Shown: piece after piece, positions 7,764 to 16,867 of the stretch | Layout of the letters: each line of letters begins with the position of its first letter | Position numbering within the stretch: the stretch's first letter is position 1 | NCBI GenBank assembly: GCA_964599895.1 | Contig: CAZRHT010000042.1 | Location: 1-24,990 of the forward strand | DNA: 24,990 bases | Direction of reading: 5' to 3' | Source of the DNA: UM-FILTER-49-7 sp964599895 | GTDB lineage: Bacteria; Acidobacteriota; Holophagae; Thermotomaculales; Thermotomaculaceae | Translations under genes and position numbers: made by a program | The notes under the pieces: model-generated | Database searches by the model: none | What the model saw: the letters and a program-made list of their open reading frames with translations, nothing else | What the model was told of the DNA's origin: nothing

Positions 7764-10184
7764 GTGATACGGAATTATTTAACAGTGGCACTCCGGACGT
7801 TGAAAAGGAATGGGCTTTATTCGTTTATCAATATTTTTGGTCTGGCCGTTGGAATAGCGGTGTGTACGTTGATTCTCATGTGGGTGCAGGACGAATTGTC
7901 CTACGACAAGTTCAACAAGAATGGCGATAGGGTGTTTCGTGTGGAACGAAAGGGTAGCTGGCAGGGAAGGGATATTCATTCCCCATTTACCGGTCCATTG
8001 TATGGCCCCCAGTTGAAGGCTGATTATCCCGAAGTAGTGGAGCAGGCGCGACTTTATCCTATGCGGTTACCCGTTCATGATCATAGGAATTTCACCCATC
8101 AGCAACAATTGTTCTTTGCCGATCCGGGGGTTTTCCATATTTTTACGCTGACCTCCACCGGCAATGATCTGGAGCATGCATTGGATCAGCCTAACACGGT
8201 GGTGCTGTCCCGATCCATTGCTGTCCGATATTTCGGAAAACCCGATGTTGTCGGTCGGCAGCTATCGGTGGATTTCAACGACCGCAAAGTAGATTTGCAG
8301 GTGACCGGCGTATTTGAAGACGTACAGAGCCATGTCCGAATGGATATGTTGGTTTCCATGAAGAGCCTCCCGGGACTGGTCAGTAAGGAGAGGATGAATA
8401 CCTGGATGAGCAATTTTCTGTACACCTACATTATGCTGGACAATCCACAGAGCATTGAGGGGTTGAGGAGTAAGTGTCAGTCATTTATCGAAAAATATCT
8501 GACGGATACTTTCAAACCTTACCTGGGCAACCATAAGGTCAGCGAGGTGTTTCAGCTTCATTTTTGCCCTTTGTACGATATCTATCTCAAATCTAATCTC
8601 AGCTGGGAGGTCGGTGAAAGCGGAAGTATCAGGCAAGTGACAACCTTCAGTATTGTTGCACTGTTGATTCTGCTGACAGCCTGTATCAACTTTGTCAATC
8701 TCTCCACGGCCCGCGCAAGTACCCGGTCACTGGAGGTAGGTGTTCGCAAGGTGAGTGGAGCAGAGCGACACCAGCTCTTTTTCCAGTTTCTGGCGGAATC
8801 GGTGACGATGTCCCTGATTGCGCTGATCCTGTCGGCAGCACTGGTGGAACTGTTCATGCCATTATTCAGTCAGTTCTCGGGCAAAGAGCTGAGCTGGCTG
8901 GATCTTTTTCACTGGCAGAGCATGAGTATCCTGTTCGGTGTTACGATCACAGCTGGACTACTTGCTGGTCTGTATCCGGCCGTATTTCTATCCTCATTCA
9001 AGCCCGTCCATGTTCTGAAAGGTGTCTTCCGTCCCGGAAGAAATTGGCTGCGCGTGTCTCTTGTGGTGTTGCAGTTTGCCATATCTGTTGCGTTGATAAT
9101 CTCCTCCATTGTCATACACCAGCAGTATGCCTATTTCTCGAATAAGGACCTGGGTTATGACAAGGACCAGCTGCTGGTGCTGAACGTGAAGGGCGACGAA
9201 ATCATCCGGGGCCTACAGGCGTTCCGAAATGAACTGCTGCAGGATCCCAGGATTATAGCGGTTTGCAGTTCTTCTCACGTTCCTTCCAGTGAATCAGTGG
9301 GAGATTCCGGATACCTCCGGGAAGGAGACGCCTCCCGGGAACCTCATATCGTGTTCAATATAGGTGCTGATGAACACTACCTCGAAACCTACCGAATGCA
9401 ACTCGTTGCCGGACGCAATTTTTCCCGCGAACGAGGAACTGATGAAGATACGTTTATTCTCAATGAACAGGCTGTGAAGGAGCTGGGGTTTGCGTCAAAC
9501 GAAGAAGCGGTTCACAGCCGTGTCGGGGTAGTGGGCCGGCAGGGGCAAATCGAATATAATGACATCGTTGGTGTGGTCCGTGACTTCAATTTCCGCTCGT
9601 TGCACCACAGGATCGGTCCGCTTGTCATTCTATATGAACCCAACTGGATCAATTACGTCAGTATCCGTCTGGCTCCGGGGGATCCGACGGCCGCGATGAT
9701 GCATGTTAAAGAAACCTGGAATCGTCTCTTTCCAGGGAATGAGTATCGGGCAGCTTTTGCGGACGACAGGTTAAACCGATTCTATGTCAAAGAACGGAAG
9801 GCGCAGGATCTCCTCTTTTCTTTCACGATTCTCGGTATCTTCATTGCGTGTCTGGGCCTTTATGGACTTGCGGCGTTTTCAACAGAACAACGCACTAAGG
9901 AAGTAGGTGTGCGGAAAGTAATGGGTGCCACAGTTCCTCGTATTGTCATGGTCTTTCTGAAAGATTTTGCCAAATGGGTGTTCATTTCAGTTTTGATTGG
10001 TTGGCCGGTGGCGTGGTATTTTCTGACCCGTTGGCTGGAAGAATTTGCCTACCGTATTGAACTGAGTCCCGCTGTGTTTCTTCTGGGTGGTGCCAGTGCA
10101 CTGATCATTGCGATGTTAACCGTCGGGTTTCAGGCCGGTAAGGCAGCCATGCGAAACCCGGTTGAATCTCTGAAGTATGAATAG
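7764..10184 (+). CDS. MacB/FtsX-family permease 1, double-unit
   Basis: This ~806-aa permease holds two MacB-like units in one chain. The first has a TM near residues 20-42 (FINIFGLAVGIAVCTLILMW), a large periplasmic MacB_PCD domain to ~290 and three TM helices (FtsX part, ~292-410). The second has a TM near 430-452, a second periplasmic domain and a C-terminal FtsX part from ~685. Both FtsX parts carry the same coupling-helix motif: LEVGVRKVSGA and KEVGVRKVMGA. GTG 7764 is preferred because it gives the (M)IRNYL opening shared by the paralogues and sits seven bases after GGAG; ATG 7758 would lie almost on the ribosome site. It probably works with the upstream ATPase and adaptor; the substrate is unknown. 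Confidence 0.9.
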   Translation: MIRNYLTVALRTLKRNGLYSFINIFGLAVGIAVCTLILMWVQDELSYDKFNKNGDRVFRVERKGSWQGRDIHSPFTGPLYGPQLKADYPEVVEQARLYPMRLPVHDHRNFTHQQQLFFADPGVFHIFTLTSTGNDLEHALDQPNTVVLSRSIAVRYFGKPDVVGRQLSVDFNDRKVDLQVTGVFEDVQSHVRMDMLVSMKSLPGLVSKERMNTWMSNFLYTYIMLDNPQSIEGLRSKCQSFIEKYLTDTFKPYLGNHKVSEVFQLHFCPLYDIYLKSNLSWEVGESGSIRQVTTFSIVALLILLTACINFVNLSTARASTRSLEVGVRKVSGAERHQLFFQFLAESVTMSLIALILSAALVELFMPLFSQFSGKELSWLDLFHWQSMSILFGVTITAGLLAGLYPAVFLSSFKPVHVLKGVFRPGRNWLRVSLVVLQFAISVALIISSIVIHQQYAYFSNKDLGYDKDQLLVLNVKGDEIIRGLQAFRNELLQDPRIIAVCSSSHVPSSESVGDSGYLREGDASREPHIVFNIGADEHYLETYRMQLVAGRNFSRERGTDEDTFILNEQAVKELGFASNEEAVHSRVGVVGRQGQIEYNDIVGVVRDFNFRSLHHRIGPLVILYEPNWINYVSIRLAPGDPTAAMMHVKETWNRLFPGNEYRAAFADDRLNRFYVKERKAQDLLFSFTILGIFIACLGLYGLAAFSTEQRTKEVGVRKVMGATVPRIVMVFLKDFAKWVFISVLIGWPVAWYFLTRWLEEFAYRIELSPAVFLLGGASALIIAMLTVGFQAGKAAMRNPVESLKYE

Positions 10185-10214
10185 CAAATCACAATAAAAA
10201 AAGGAGAGTTCGCT

Positions 10215-12608
10215 ATGTGGCGCAATTACCTGCTGACAACAATACGTAACTTATGGCGCAAGAAACTGTTTGCTTTGATCAACATTGTCGGACTTTCAGT
10301 TGGTATAGCCGCCTCTCTGTTGATTCTGATCTGGATCCGGAATGAATTATCGGTAGATGCTTTTCACAAGAAAGGTAATCGAGCGTATCGCGTAGTAGAG
10401 ATCCAGAACGCGAAGGGCCGGAACCCGACCCATGTGCCGTACACTCCTGTTCCTCTGGCACCAGCCCTGAAGATGGATTTCCCTGCCGTTGAGGATGCTG
10501 TTCGCGTATCTCAACTGGGCGAGGTCGTTGTCAGCAGGGACAACCTTCACATTACCGCCGAACGTGGATTTGCGGTTGAAGATGGCTTTTTCGATATTAT
10601 GACTTTTTCGTTGAAGGGAGCGGATGGTAGGAAAGTCCTAAAACAACCGTTCCAGGCGATTCTCAGTCGGGACCTGGCAACCCGTCTGTTTGGTGCAGAG
10701 AACCCGATTGGGAGACGTATTGACATTCAGGGACGGGACCTGACTGTGGCTGCGGTTATGCAACCGGACGGGCATAGAAACCACCTGGAACCGGATCTTC
10801 TCATCTCATATCCCACTCTTAAAGCCGGTCGCTTTGTGCCGGAAGGTTCCGTTCCCCAATGGGCGAACAATTCTCTTTTCACCTACGTGCTATTGAAACC
10901 GGGGAGTAATGTAAGAACGCTGGAGGAACAGTTGCCGGCTTTTTTGAAACGTCACGCGGGAGAGGACTATCACACCGTTATGTATTTGCAGAATATAAGG
11001 GATATTTATCTTCATTCGCAAAAGATTGGTTATTCGGGTCCCTGGTTGAAGGGGAATCTGGGATATATTGCCATGTTTGGTGCTGTTGCCCTGTTTCTTC
11101 TCCTGATTGCATGCTTTAACTTCATGAACCTGGCAACTGCCCAGGCCACCGGCCGTGCCCTCGAAGTAGGTGTCCGAAAGGTCATCGGTGCGAAGCGAAG
11201 CCAGTTAATGGGACAGTTTTTCATTGAGGCTATGCTATTGACCGGACTGTCCTTTCTGATTGCGTTGGCATTGACGGAGGTAACACTGCCCTATTTTAAC
11301 CAGATAAGCGGCCAATCACTCCGTTTTTCAACGCTCCTTGAAACACGATTTGTTATCGGGCTGCCAGTTCTCCTGCTGATTGTGGGACTAGCCGCCGGCA
11401 GCTATCCGGCGATTTACCTGTCCCGCTATCAGCCGGCACGGGTGTTGCGAGGCGGTGGTAGCAAAGGCCCGCGCTCGATAAACAGGTTACGCCGGGTGCT
11501 GGTCATTATGCAATTTGGTGTAACCGTTTTCCTGATCAGTGCCACCGGGATCGTGTTTTATCAATTGCACTATGTTCAGTCAGTGGATCTGGGATACCAG
11601 AAAGATGGTGTTGTTGTCGTTCAGTTGGAACGTGATCTCAGGGAGGCATCTTCCCGTTTGAAGGAACGGTTGACCGGGACTCCCGGTATTGCCTCCATAA
11701 CCGTGAGTTCGACTGTCCCGGGAAAAGGCGCCAGTGGCGAATATGGAACAATACCATCCGGCTATGAAGGAAACGAAAGCTGGACCATTCCATTGATCCG
11801 AGTAGATGGCGACTATCTGAAGACATTTCAAATCAAACTCCTGGAAGGACGTTCCTTTGTCGTGGATGGATCGGGTGCCTCTGATACCCAAGTCATGATT
11901 ACCCAGTCCACGGCCCGACAGTTTGGCTGGAAGAATCCATTGGGAAAAACATTGAAAATTCCCGGATGGTCAGACAAACAACTGGAAGTAGTGGGATTGG
12001 TGAAGGATTATCATATCAAGTCACTGCATGACCAGATCGAACCAATCATTCTGGTTCCTCAAAAAAATGCAGTATTTGTGAGTTTTCGGTTAAGTGGCAC
12101 TGAAAATCCCGGTCCGATACTTGCCAGAATAGAGGATGCGTGGAACCAGGTTGCCCCCGGCCGTTCATTCCGTTCGTACTTTCTGGACACTGTGACGGGT
12201 TCACTGTATCGAAATGATGAGCGTGCCGGCAAAATCATGGGCTACGGTGCAGCATTGGCCATTCTCATTGCCTGTCTGGGACTTTTCGGACTGGTTGTGT
12301 TTGAAACACGGCAACGAACCAAAGAGATCGGCATTCGCAAGGTGTTGGGTGCGTCAGCCGCATGGATCGTGACATGGCTCTCAATCCGATTCATACGCTG
12401 GTTGCTGATCGCCAATATCGTGGCGATTCCCGTCTGCTGGTGGGTGATGTCCCGATGGCTGGCCGGTTTTGCTTACCGTGTGGGCAATGTGCTGCCGGTA
12501 TATATTATGGCTTTATTGGGATCACTCATCATCGGATTTGTAACCGTTGGATTCCAGGCATTCAAGGCAGCGTCCAGTAATCCGGTGGACGCACTAAAAT
12601 ACGAGTAG
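10215..12608 (+). CDS. MacB/FtsX-family permease 2, double-unit
   Basis: This 797-aa paralogue of the preceding permease has the same plan. The opening MWRNYL is followed by a TM at ~17-40 (ALINIVGLSVGIAASLLILI), periplasmic domain 1, and an FtsX part with LEVGVRKVIGAKR. A TM near 425-447 (LRRVLVIMQFGVTVFLIS) leads to periplasmic domain 2, with the family's VVGLVKDYHIKSLH segment, and then a final FtsX part with KEIGIRKVLGA. The C-terminus NPVDALKYE is near-identical to those of the neighbours. AAAGGAGAG precedes the ATG, which lies 30 bases after permease 1, so the two are co-transcribed. No catalytic residues are expected. The periplasmic domains have clearly drifted from permease 1, which may reflect different cargo. 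Confidence 0.9.
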   Translation: MWRNYLLTTIRNLWRKKLFALINIVGLSVGIAASLLILIWIRNELSVDAFHKKGNRAYRVVEIQNAKGRNPTHVPYTPVPLAPALKMDFPAVEDAVRVSQLGEVVVSRDNLHITAERGFAVEDGFFDIMTFSLKGADGRKVLKQPFQAILSRDLATRLFGAENPIGRRIDIQGRDLTVAAVMQPDGHRNHLEPDLLISYPTLKAGRFVPEGSVPQWANNSLFTYVLLKPGSNVRTLEEQLPAFLKRHAGEDYHTVMYLQNIRDIYLHSQKIGYSGPWLKGNLGYIAMFGAVALFLLLIACFNFMNLATAQATGRALEVGVRKVIGAKRSQLMGQFFIEAMLLTGLSFLIALALTEVTLPYFNQISGQSLRFSTLLETRFVIGLPVLLLIVGLAAGSYPAIYLSRYQPARVLRGGGSKGPRSINRLRRVLVIMQFGVTVFLISATGIVFYQLHYVQSVDLGYQKDGVVVVQLERDLREASSRLKERLTGTPGIASITVSSTVPGKGASGEYGTIPSGYEGNESWTIPLIRVDGDYLKTFQIKLLEGRSFVVDGSGASDTQVMITQSTARQFGWKNPLGKTLKIPGWSDKQLEVVGLVKDYHIKSLHDQIEPIILVPQKNAVFVSFRLSGTENPGPILARIEDAWNQVAPGRSFRSYFLDTVTGSLYRNDERAGKIMGYGAALAILIACLGLFGLVVFETRQRTKEIGIRKVLGASAAWIVTWLSIRFIRWLLIANIVAIPVCWWVMSRWLAGFAYRVGNVLPVYIMALLGSLIIGFVTVGFQAFKAASSNPVDALKYE

Positions 12609-12638
12609 GACCTTAGGAGGGCATATCGGGGGGCGAAT

Positions 12639-12845
12639 ATGTTTCGAAACTATCTGACAGTGGTGTTCAGGAGCCTGCTCCGGCAGAAGTGGTATTTTGT
12701 CATGAACATTACGGGGTTGGCAATTGGTATGGCTTGTTCCATCTTGATTCTGCTGTATGGTCAATAGGAGTTTTCATTCGACGGATATCAACATTATCCT
12801 GATCGCATTGTCCGGGTGGAACGGCCTTCCGTTTTGCCGGCATGA
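12639..12845 (+). pseudogene. remnant of a fourth FtsX/MacB permease (N-terminal fragment)
   Basis: From ATG 12639 the sequence encodes MFRNYLTVVFRSLLRQ, then NITGLAIGMACSILILLYGQ, clearly the first ~42 residues of a permease like its neighbours, with a G-rich ribosome site still present. A TAG (12765-12767) interrupts it. The same frame then continues with homologous residues (EFSFDG, HYPDRIVRVER, matching ELSYDRFH and DRIYRV of permease 3) to TGA at 12843-12845. After that nothing permease-like remains, so more than 700 codons have been lost. It is a nonsense mutation plus a large deletion, and a decayed member of the tandem family. Confidence 0.85.
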
Positions 12846-12871
12846 TTGTTTGAAGGACAAGGAGGTGTTTG

Positions 12872-13144
12872 ATGCGTGAAGTGGTACTCTCCATTCCCAA
12901 CATCGAACCGGAACAGAATGTGGAGATTGAAGTAAGGATCAATGGGCGTAAGAAAACGCTGAATTATCGGGTGGAACTGGTGACACTGGAGGACTACACC
13001 GAGTCGTCCACTGGAGACACCGTTACTGTCCTGAAACATGTGATCCATGAATATGACAAGAACTGGGAACTTGTCCAGATCGGTGCCCCGACCCATGACA
13101 AGATTCCCATCATGTTTCGAAAGCGCGAGTGCGACAAGGAGTGA
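12872..13144 (+). CDS. small conserved-looking protein of unknown function, 90 aa
   Basis: AAGGAGG (12859-12865) stands six bases before ATG 12872, so the gene looks actively translated even though it follows directly on the permease remnant. The product is 90 aa, soluble, charged, with no signal peptide or membrane segment. Its pattern suggests several beta strands (VVLSIPNI, VEIEVRING, LNYRVELVTL, HVIHEYDKNWELVQIG, IPIMFRKRE). I do not recognise the family. It ends 64 bases before permease 3 and sits inside the transporter operon, so it could be an accessory factor or a gene brought in when the fourth permease was lost. The one visible motif is the WELVQIGAPT segment near residues 66-75. 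Confidence 0.72.
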   Translation: MREVVLSIPNIEPEQNVEIEVRINGRKKTLNYRVELVTLEDYTESSTGDTVTVLKHVIHEYDKNWELVQIGAPTHDKIPIMFRKRECDKE

Positions 13145-13208
13145 GTTGCTGACAGTGTTTCTGCGCTGTTAAATGTGCATTTTGCCGGAGATAAGGAAGG
13201 AGGCCCGG

Positions 13209-15548
13209 ATGTTTCGGAACTATTTTAAGGTTGCCATACGCAATCTCTTACAACAGAAAACATATTCATTCATCAATATTATCGGGTTGACCGTGGGCAT
13301 TGCGGCGTGTCTCCTGATCCTCCTCTGGGTACGAATGGAATTGAGCTATGACAGATTTCACCCTGACGCGGATCGGATTTACAGGGTGGGAAGCCGTGTT
13401 GAGACAGGTGAAAACCCGGTCTTTGTCCAAACCATGGGCGGCCCGATTGCACCTGCCCTGGGAGCAGAGTATCCGGAGGTTGAAGCCTGGAACCGGTATA
13501 CTATGCCCAGCCGGGCGTCCATTTCCGTGGGCACCCGAAAATTCAGTGAGACCGTCCTGCTGACTGACCCGTCTTTTCTGAAATTGTTTTCATTTCCCGT
13601 TATTTATGGAGACGCAGCAACAGCCTTGACAGATGTGTCACATGCCGTGTTGACGCGATCACTTGCGGAACGGCTTTTTGGAGTGGTGAACCCAATCGGG
13701 AAAACGATTACCATGGACGGGCAATACCAGTTTCAGGTTGCTGCGGTTGTGCAGGACCCGCCTGTAGACTCTTCCATCCGTTTCGATATTCTGCTTCCTT
13801 TTGAATTAGCCGCAAGGTTGGGATACCACACGGACAGCTGGGGAAGCAACGACTATTACAGCCACATCCTCCTTGCTGCGGGCACAGATGTGAAAGCATT
13901 TACGAGAAAGATTTTGAACCGACAAAACAGTGAAACCGGGTTGAAGACAAGTCTGTTCCTATTTCCTTTGACCCATGTCCATCTCTATGATCCATCTGGC
14001 TCAGGGGGTAGAATCTGGACAGTGACCGTGTTTTCGCTGGTTGCACTGCTCATTCTGTTAATTGCTTCCTTTAACTTCATCAACCTGACCACTGCCCGGG
14101 CAATGAAACGGGCCCGGGAAGTAGGAATAAGAAAAGTTGTGGGGGGTACCCGCAACCAGATCATGCTTCAATTTCTGTGGGAGTCTCTGCTGTTGACCCT
14201 TGTTTCTGTTTTTCTGGCTTTGTGCCTGATTGAACTGATACTACCCTATTTCAACGATCTTGCCGGAAGTCAACTGACAGTGGACATTATTCGGGATCCT
14301 TTCATTCTGATGGTATTGATTCCCATCGTTCTGGTGACAGGGTTGTTTTCCGGAAGCTATCCCGCACTTCTTCTGTCCGGCTTGAAGCCAACTTGTGTAC
14401 TGCGTGGATCTATCCAGATTCGGGGCGGCGGGCAATCCCTTCGTAAAGTGATTGTCATAGGGCAATTTGCTGTTTCAGTTATTTTACTGTTTGCGACGAT
14501 TGTTCTGATTCGACAGGTGACATTTCTCAAGACAAAAGACACCGGCGTCAACCAGAAGAATGTGATCTGCATTGATGCAACAGATGACATGGAGAATTCC
14601 TACTTGAGCATGCGTAACGAGTGGTTACAGCAGAGAGGGGTCGTCGGCGTAACAACGTCGTTTTCTTACCCCACATATATGGGAATGTTTGATGCAAGCT
14701 GGCAGTGGAAGGGGAAACCGGCTGATACTCAGGTGCATACTGACAAGGGGTACGTGGGCCCGGGGTTTGCCGACATGTTCGGACTGAAAATGGTAGATGG
14801 ACGGTTTTTTTCCAGAGACTACCCGGCGGATTTCAAGAGTGGTGTCGTGATCAACGAATCGCTGGCCGCCCTTATGACGGGTAATCCGATTGGACAGACG
14901 TTAACGCGGGGGAGCCAGGTGATGCGTGTGATCGGCGTGGTGAAAAATTTTCACTATTTGCCGCTTTCCAGAAAGATTGGCCCTTTAATGATTTTCGGCC
15001 GCGACCATTTGTTGCGAAAGATTTTTATTCGAATTGACGATAGTGACGTAAAGGGCACGGTCGGCCGGATCCGGAATGTATTTACCCGGCACAACCCTAC
15101 ATCAGATATGAGCTGGTCTTTTCTGGAGGAACGGTACGAGGCGAGTTATCGGAAGGAACGAGAATTTGGCAGAGTGTTGACTCATTTTGCGATTCTAGCC
15201 ATTCTCATCTCATGTCTTGGACTGTTCGGTCTGACCACCTACACAACCGAACAGCGATCAAAAGAGGTGGGCATCCGAAAAGTCTTGGGAGCCACCGTTC
15301 GTCAGATTACCCTGCTTTTCAGCCGGGACTATCTCGTATGGGTCCTGATTGCGTCTCTTATCGCCTGGCCGATTGCATGGCTGCTGATGACCCGTTGGCT
15401 GGAAGTCTTTGCCAACCGGATCCACATTGGTCCCGGCACGTTCCTGCTGTCCGGTCTACTTGGCCTGTTGATTGCCGGCGCGACCGTCAGTGTACAGACA
15501 ATCAAAACGGCCCTGGCCAACCCTGTGGACGCGCTCAAAATGGAATAG
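13209..15548 (+). CDS. MacB/FtsX-family permease 3, double-unit
   Basis: This 779-aa permease is of the same double-unit type. The start at 13209 is chosen because GGAAGGAGG stands six bases upstream and because MFRNYFKVAIRNL aligns with the openings of the paralogues; the in-frame ATG at 13173 adds 12 residues without a ribosome site. It has a TM at ~20-42, periplasmic domain 1, an FtsX part with REVGIRKVVGG, a TM near 415-437, periplasmic domain 2 with VIGVVKNFHYLPL, and a final FtsX part with KEVGIRKVLGA. The C-terminus is NPVDALKME. It is the last gene before a new sigma-70 promoter, so it probably closes the transporter operon; no hairpin terminator was seen after it. Confidence 0.9.
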   Translation: MFRNYFKVAIRNLLQQKTYSFINIIGLTVGIAACLLILLWVRMELSYDRFHPDADRIYRVGSRVETGENPVFVQTMGGPIAPALGAEYPEVEAWNRYTMPSRASISVGTRKFSETVLLTDPSFLKLFSFPVIYGDAATALTDVSHAVLTRSLAERLFGVVNPIGKTITMDGQYQFQVAAVVQDPPVDSSIRFDILLPFELAARLGYHTDSWGSNDYYSHILLAAGTDVKAFTRKILNRQNSETGLKTSLFLFPLTHVHLYDPSGSGGRIWTVTVFSLVALLILLIASFNFINLTTARAMKRAREVGIRKVVGGTRNQIMLQFLWESLLLTLVSVFLALCLIELILPYFNDLAGSQLTVDIIRDPFILMVLIPIVLVTGLFSGSYPALLLSGLKPTCVLRGSIQIRGGGQSLRKVIVIGQFAVSVILLFATIVLIRQVTFLKTKDTGVNQKNVICIDATDDMENSYLSMRNEWLQQRGVVGVTTSFSYPTYMGMFDASWQWKGKPADTQVHTDKGYVGPGFADMFGLKMVDGRFFSRDYPADFKSGVVINESLAALMTGNPIGQTLTRGSQVMRVIGVVKNFHYLPLSRKIGPLMIFGRDHLLRKIFIRIDDSDVKGTVGRIRNVFTRHNPTSDMSWSFLEERYEASYRKEREFGRVLTHFAILAILISCLGLFGLTTYTTEQRSKEVGIRKVLGATVRQITLLFSRDYLVWVLIASLIAWPIAWLLMTRWLEVFANRIHIGPGTFLLSGLLGLLIAGATVSVQTIKTALANPVDALKME

Positions 15549-15574
15549 GCGAGAAGCATATACCACATACATGT

Positions 15575-15603
15575 TTGGCACAAGCTCCATAAGAAATTAT
15601 GAT
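15575..15603 (+). promoter_or_regulatory. sigma-70-like promoter
   Basis: TTGGCA (15575-15580) and TATGAT (15598-15603) are separated by 17 bases, each one mismatch from consensus. The expected start near 15610 leaves a leader of about 35 bases with AGGAGGT before ATG 15645. It separates the membrane protein/tag pair from the transporter operon. Confidence 0.62.
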
Positions 15604-15644
15604 ATATTAAGTGAAATCTCATAATCCGTAATCAGGAGGTGCGT

Positions 15645-16220
15645 ATGAAACGCGTTATTCTGGGCGCAATACTGGCCGGTGCCGCAGTCTTTATATGGGG
15701 AATGGTGAGTCACATGCTGCTGCCCATCGGGGAAGTCGGTGTGAAAATGATGCCCAACGAGACCGCAGTGGTGGAGAAAATGAAAGAAAATATTACAGCA
15801 GCTGGCGTTTATCTCTTCCCCGGCTATGACACGAATCAGCCCAGCTCAAAGGAAGCAGAAAAAGCCTGGGCTCAGAAATACGAGGCGGGTCCCAACGGCT
15901 TTCTTGTTTACCAGCCTCAGGGGACAGCTCCATTGAATCCCTTCTCATTCCTCTGGGAACTCCTTGCCAGTATGATGGGAGCACTTCTGGCCGGTTTTAT
16001 CGTGTTCAAATCAGGCGCCGAAAGATATTGGTGCAAAGTGGGGACTGTGACCTTTATGGGCCTTTTTGCCTGGATTACAATCAGCATTCCCTATTGGAAC
16101 TGGTATCGTTTTCCGGGAAATTTCACCTTTTCCCAGGGCATTGACGAAGTGGTCGGCTGGTTTGTTGCTGGTCTGGTCATTGCCTGGATTGTGAAGCCGA
16201 AAACACCGGAAGAAGCCTGA
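15645..16220 (+). CDS. small polytopic membrane protein, function unknown
   Basis: This is a 191-aa membrane protein. ATG 15645 is preferred over GTG 15639 because AGGAGGT (15634-15640) is correctly spaced only for the ATG. One N-terminal helix (~5-26, ILGAILAGAAVFIWGMVSH) is followed by a periplasmic or cytoplasmic loop of ~75 residues (~30-100) with a YLFPGYDTNQ segment. Three closely spaced helices follow (~103-121, 131-149, 167-184), and the chain ends in a short KPKTPEEA tail. I do not recognise a named family; the loop resembles those in uncharacterised acidobacterial membrane proteins, but this is only an impression. Its TGA is directly followed by the ATG of tag, so the two are translationally coupled behind one promoter. 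Confidence 0.78.
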   Translation: MKRVILGAILAGAAVFIWGMVSHMLLPIGEVGVKMMPNETAVVEKMKENITAAGVYLFPGYDTNQPSSKEAEKAWAQKYEAGPNGFLVYQPQGTAPLNPFSFLWELLASMMGALLAGFIVFKSGAERYWCKVGTVTFMGLFAWITISIPYWNWYRFPGNFTFSQGIDEVVGWFVAGLVIAWIVKPKTPEEA

Positions 16221-16781
16221 ATGGAACGCTGTAACTGGTGTGGGGATGACCCTCTGTATGTGAAATATCATGATGAAGAATGGGGGGTGCCGGTACACGA
16301 TGACCGGAAACACTTCGAGTTTCTCGTACTGGAGGGTGCCCAGGCCGGACTGTCCTGGATCACCATTCTTAGAAGACGGGAAGGATACCGAAAGGCTTTT
16401 GAAGGATTTGATCCGAAAAGGGTCGCGCATTTCAATGAAGAACGGATTGAAGCACTGTTGCAGGACACGGGAATCATCCGGAATCGCCAGAAAGTCCGTT
16501 CTGCGGTTAGAAATGCCCGTGCTTTTCTCCAGGTCCAGGAAGAATTCGGTTCGTTTGACCGCTATATCTGGTCCTTTGTCAACGGTAGGCCCATTGTAAA
16601 CCACTTTGAGAAAGACGGCGAAATTCCGGCAAAAACTCCGTTGTCTGAAAAAATCAGCAAAGACTTGAAAAACCGGGGATTTTCGTTTGTGGGGCCGACA
16701 ATAGTCTATGCTCATATGCAGGCCATCGGCATGGTGAACGACCATCTCGTTTCCTGTTTCCGCTATGCCATGCTTTCCTGA
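16221..16781 (+). CDS. tag: DNA-3-methyladenine glycosylase I
   Basis: This 186-aa base-excision repair enzyme removes 3-methyladenine from alkylated DNA. Length and residue numbering match E. coli Tag (187 aa). The zinc site is C4, H17, H175 and C179. The active-site residues Glu38 (in LEGAQAGLSW), Tyr16 and Trp46 are all in place. The opening MERCNWCGDDPLYVKYHDEE is typical. ATG 16221 directly abuts the stop of the upstream membrane-protein gene and has no good ribosome site of its own, so expression probably depends on coupling. No other alkylation-repair gene is nearby and no Ada-like regulator was seen. Identification is secure. Confidence 0.97.
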   Translation: MERCNWCGDDPLYVKYHDEEWGVPVHDDRKHFEFLVLEGAQAGLSWITILRRREGYRKAFEGFDPKRVAHFNEERIEALLQDTGIIRNRQKVRSAVRNARAFLQVQEEFGSFDRYIWSFVNGRPIVNHFEKDGEIPAKTPLSEKISKDLKNRGFSFVGPTIVYAHMQAIGMVNDHLVSCFRYAMLS

Positions 16782-16867
16782 GCAGAGAAGATTTCTTGAA
16801 ATTTCCTGTTAACCGATGGGGGACCGGTGGCGTATCAGTTGTGAAGTATTTTCCAGGAGGTTAGAAA

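Noticed and set aside
12765..12767. TAG after CAA as a possible programmed read-through or recoding site
   Set aside because: The context is not a known recoding signal and the frame ends again 25 codons later with the rest of the permease missing, so decay explains it better.
16011..16745. 244-codon open frame on the minus strand
   Set aside because: It lies antisense to tag and the end of the membrane-protein gene. The plus-strand frames show clear family motifs, and this frame has no recognisable domain.
16786..16867. Possible terminator between tag and the next membrane-protein gene
   Set aside because: Only short, weak complementary stretches are present, with no GC-rich stem and T run.
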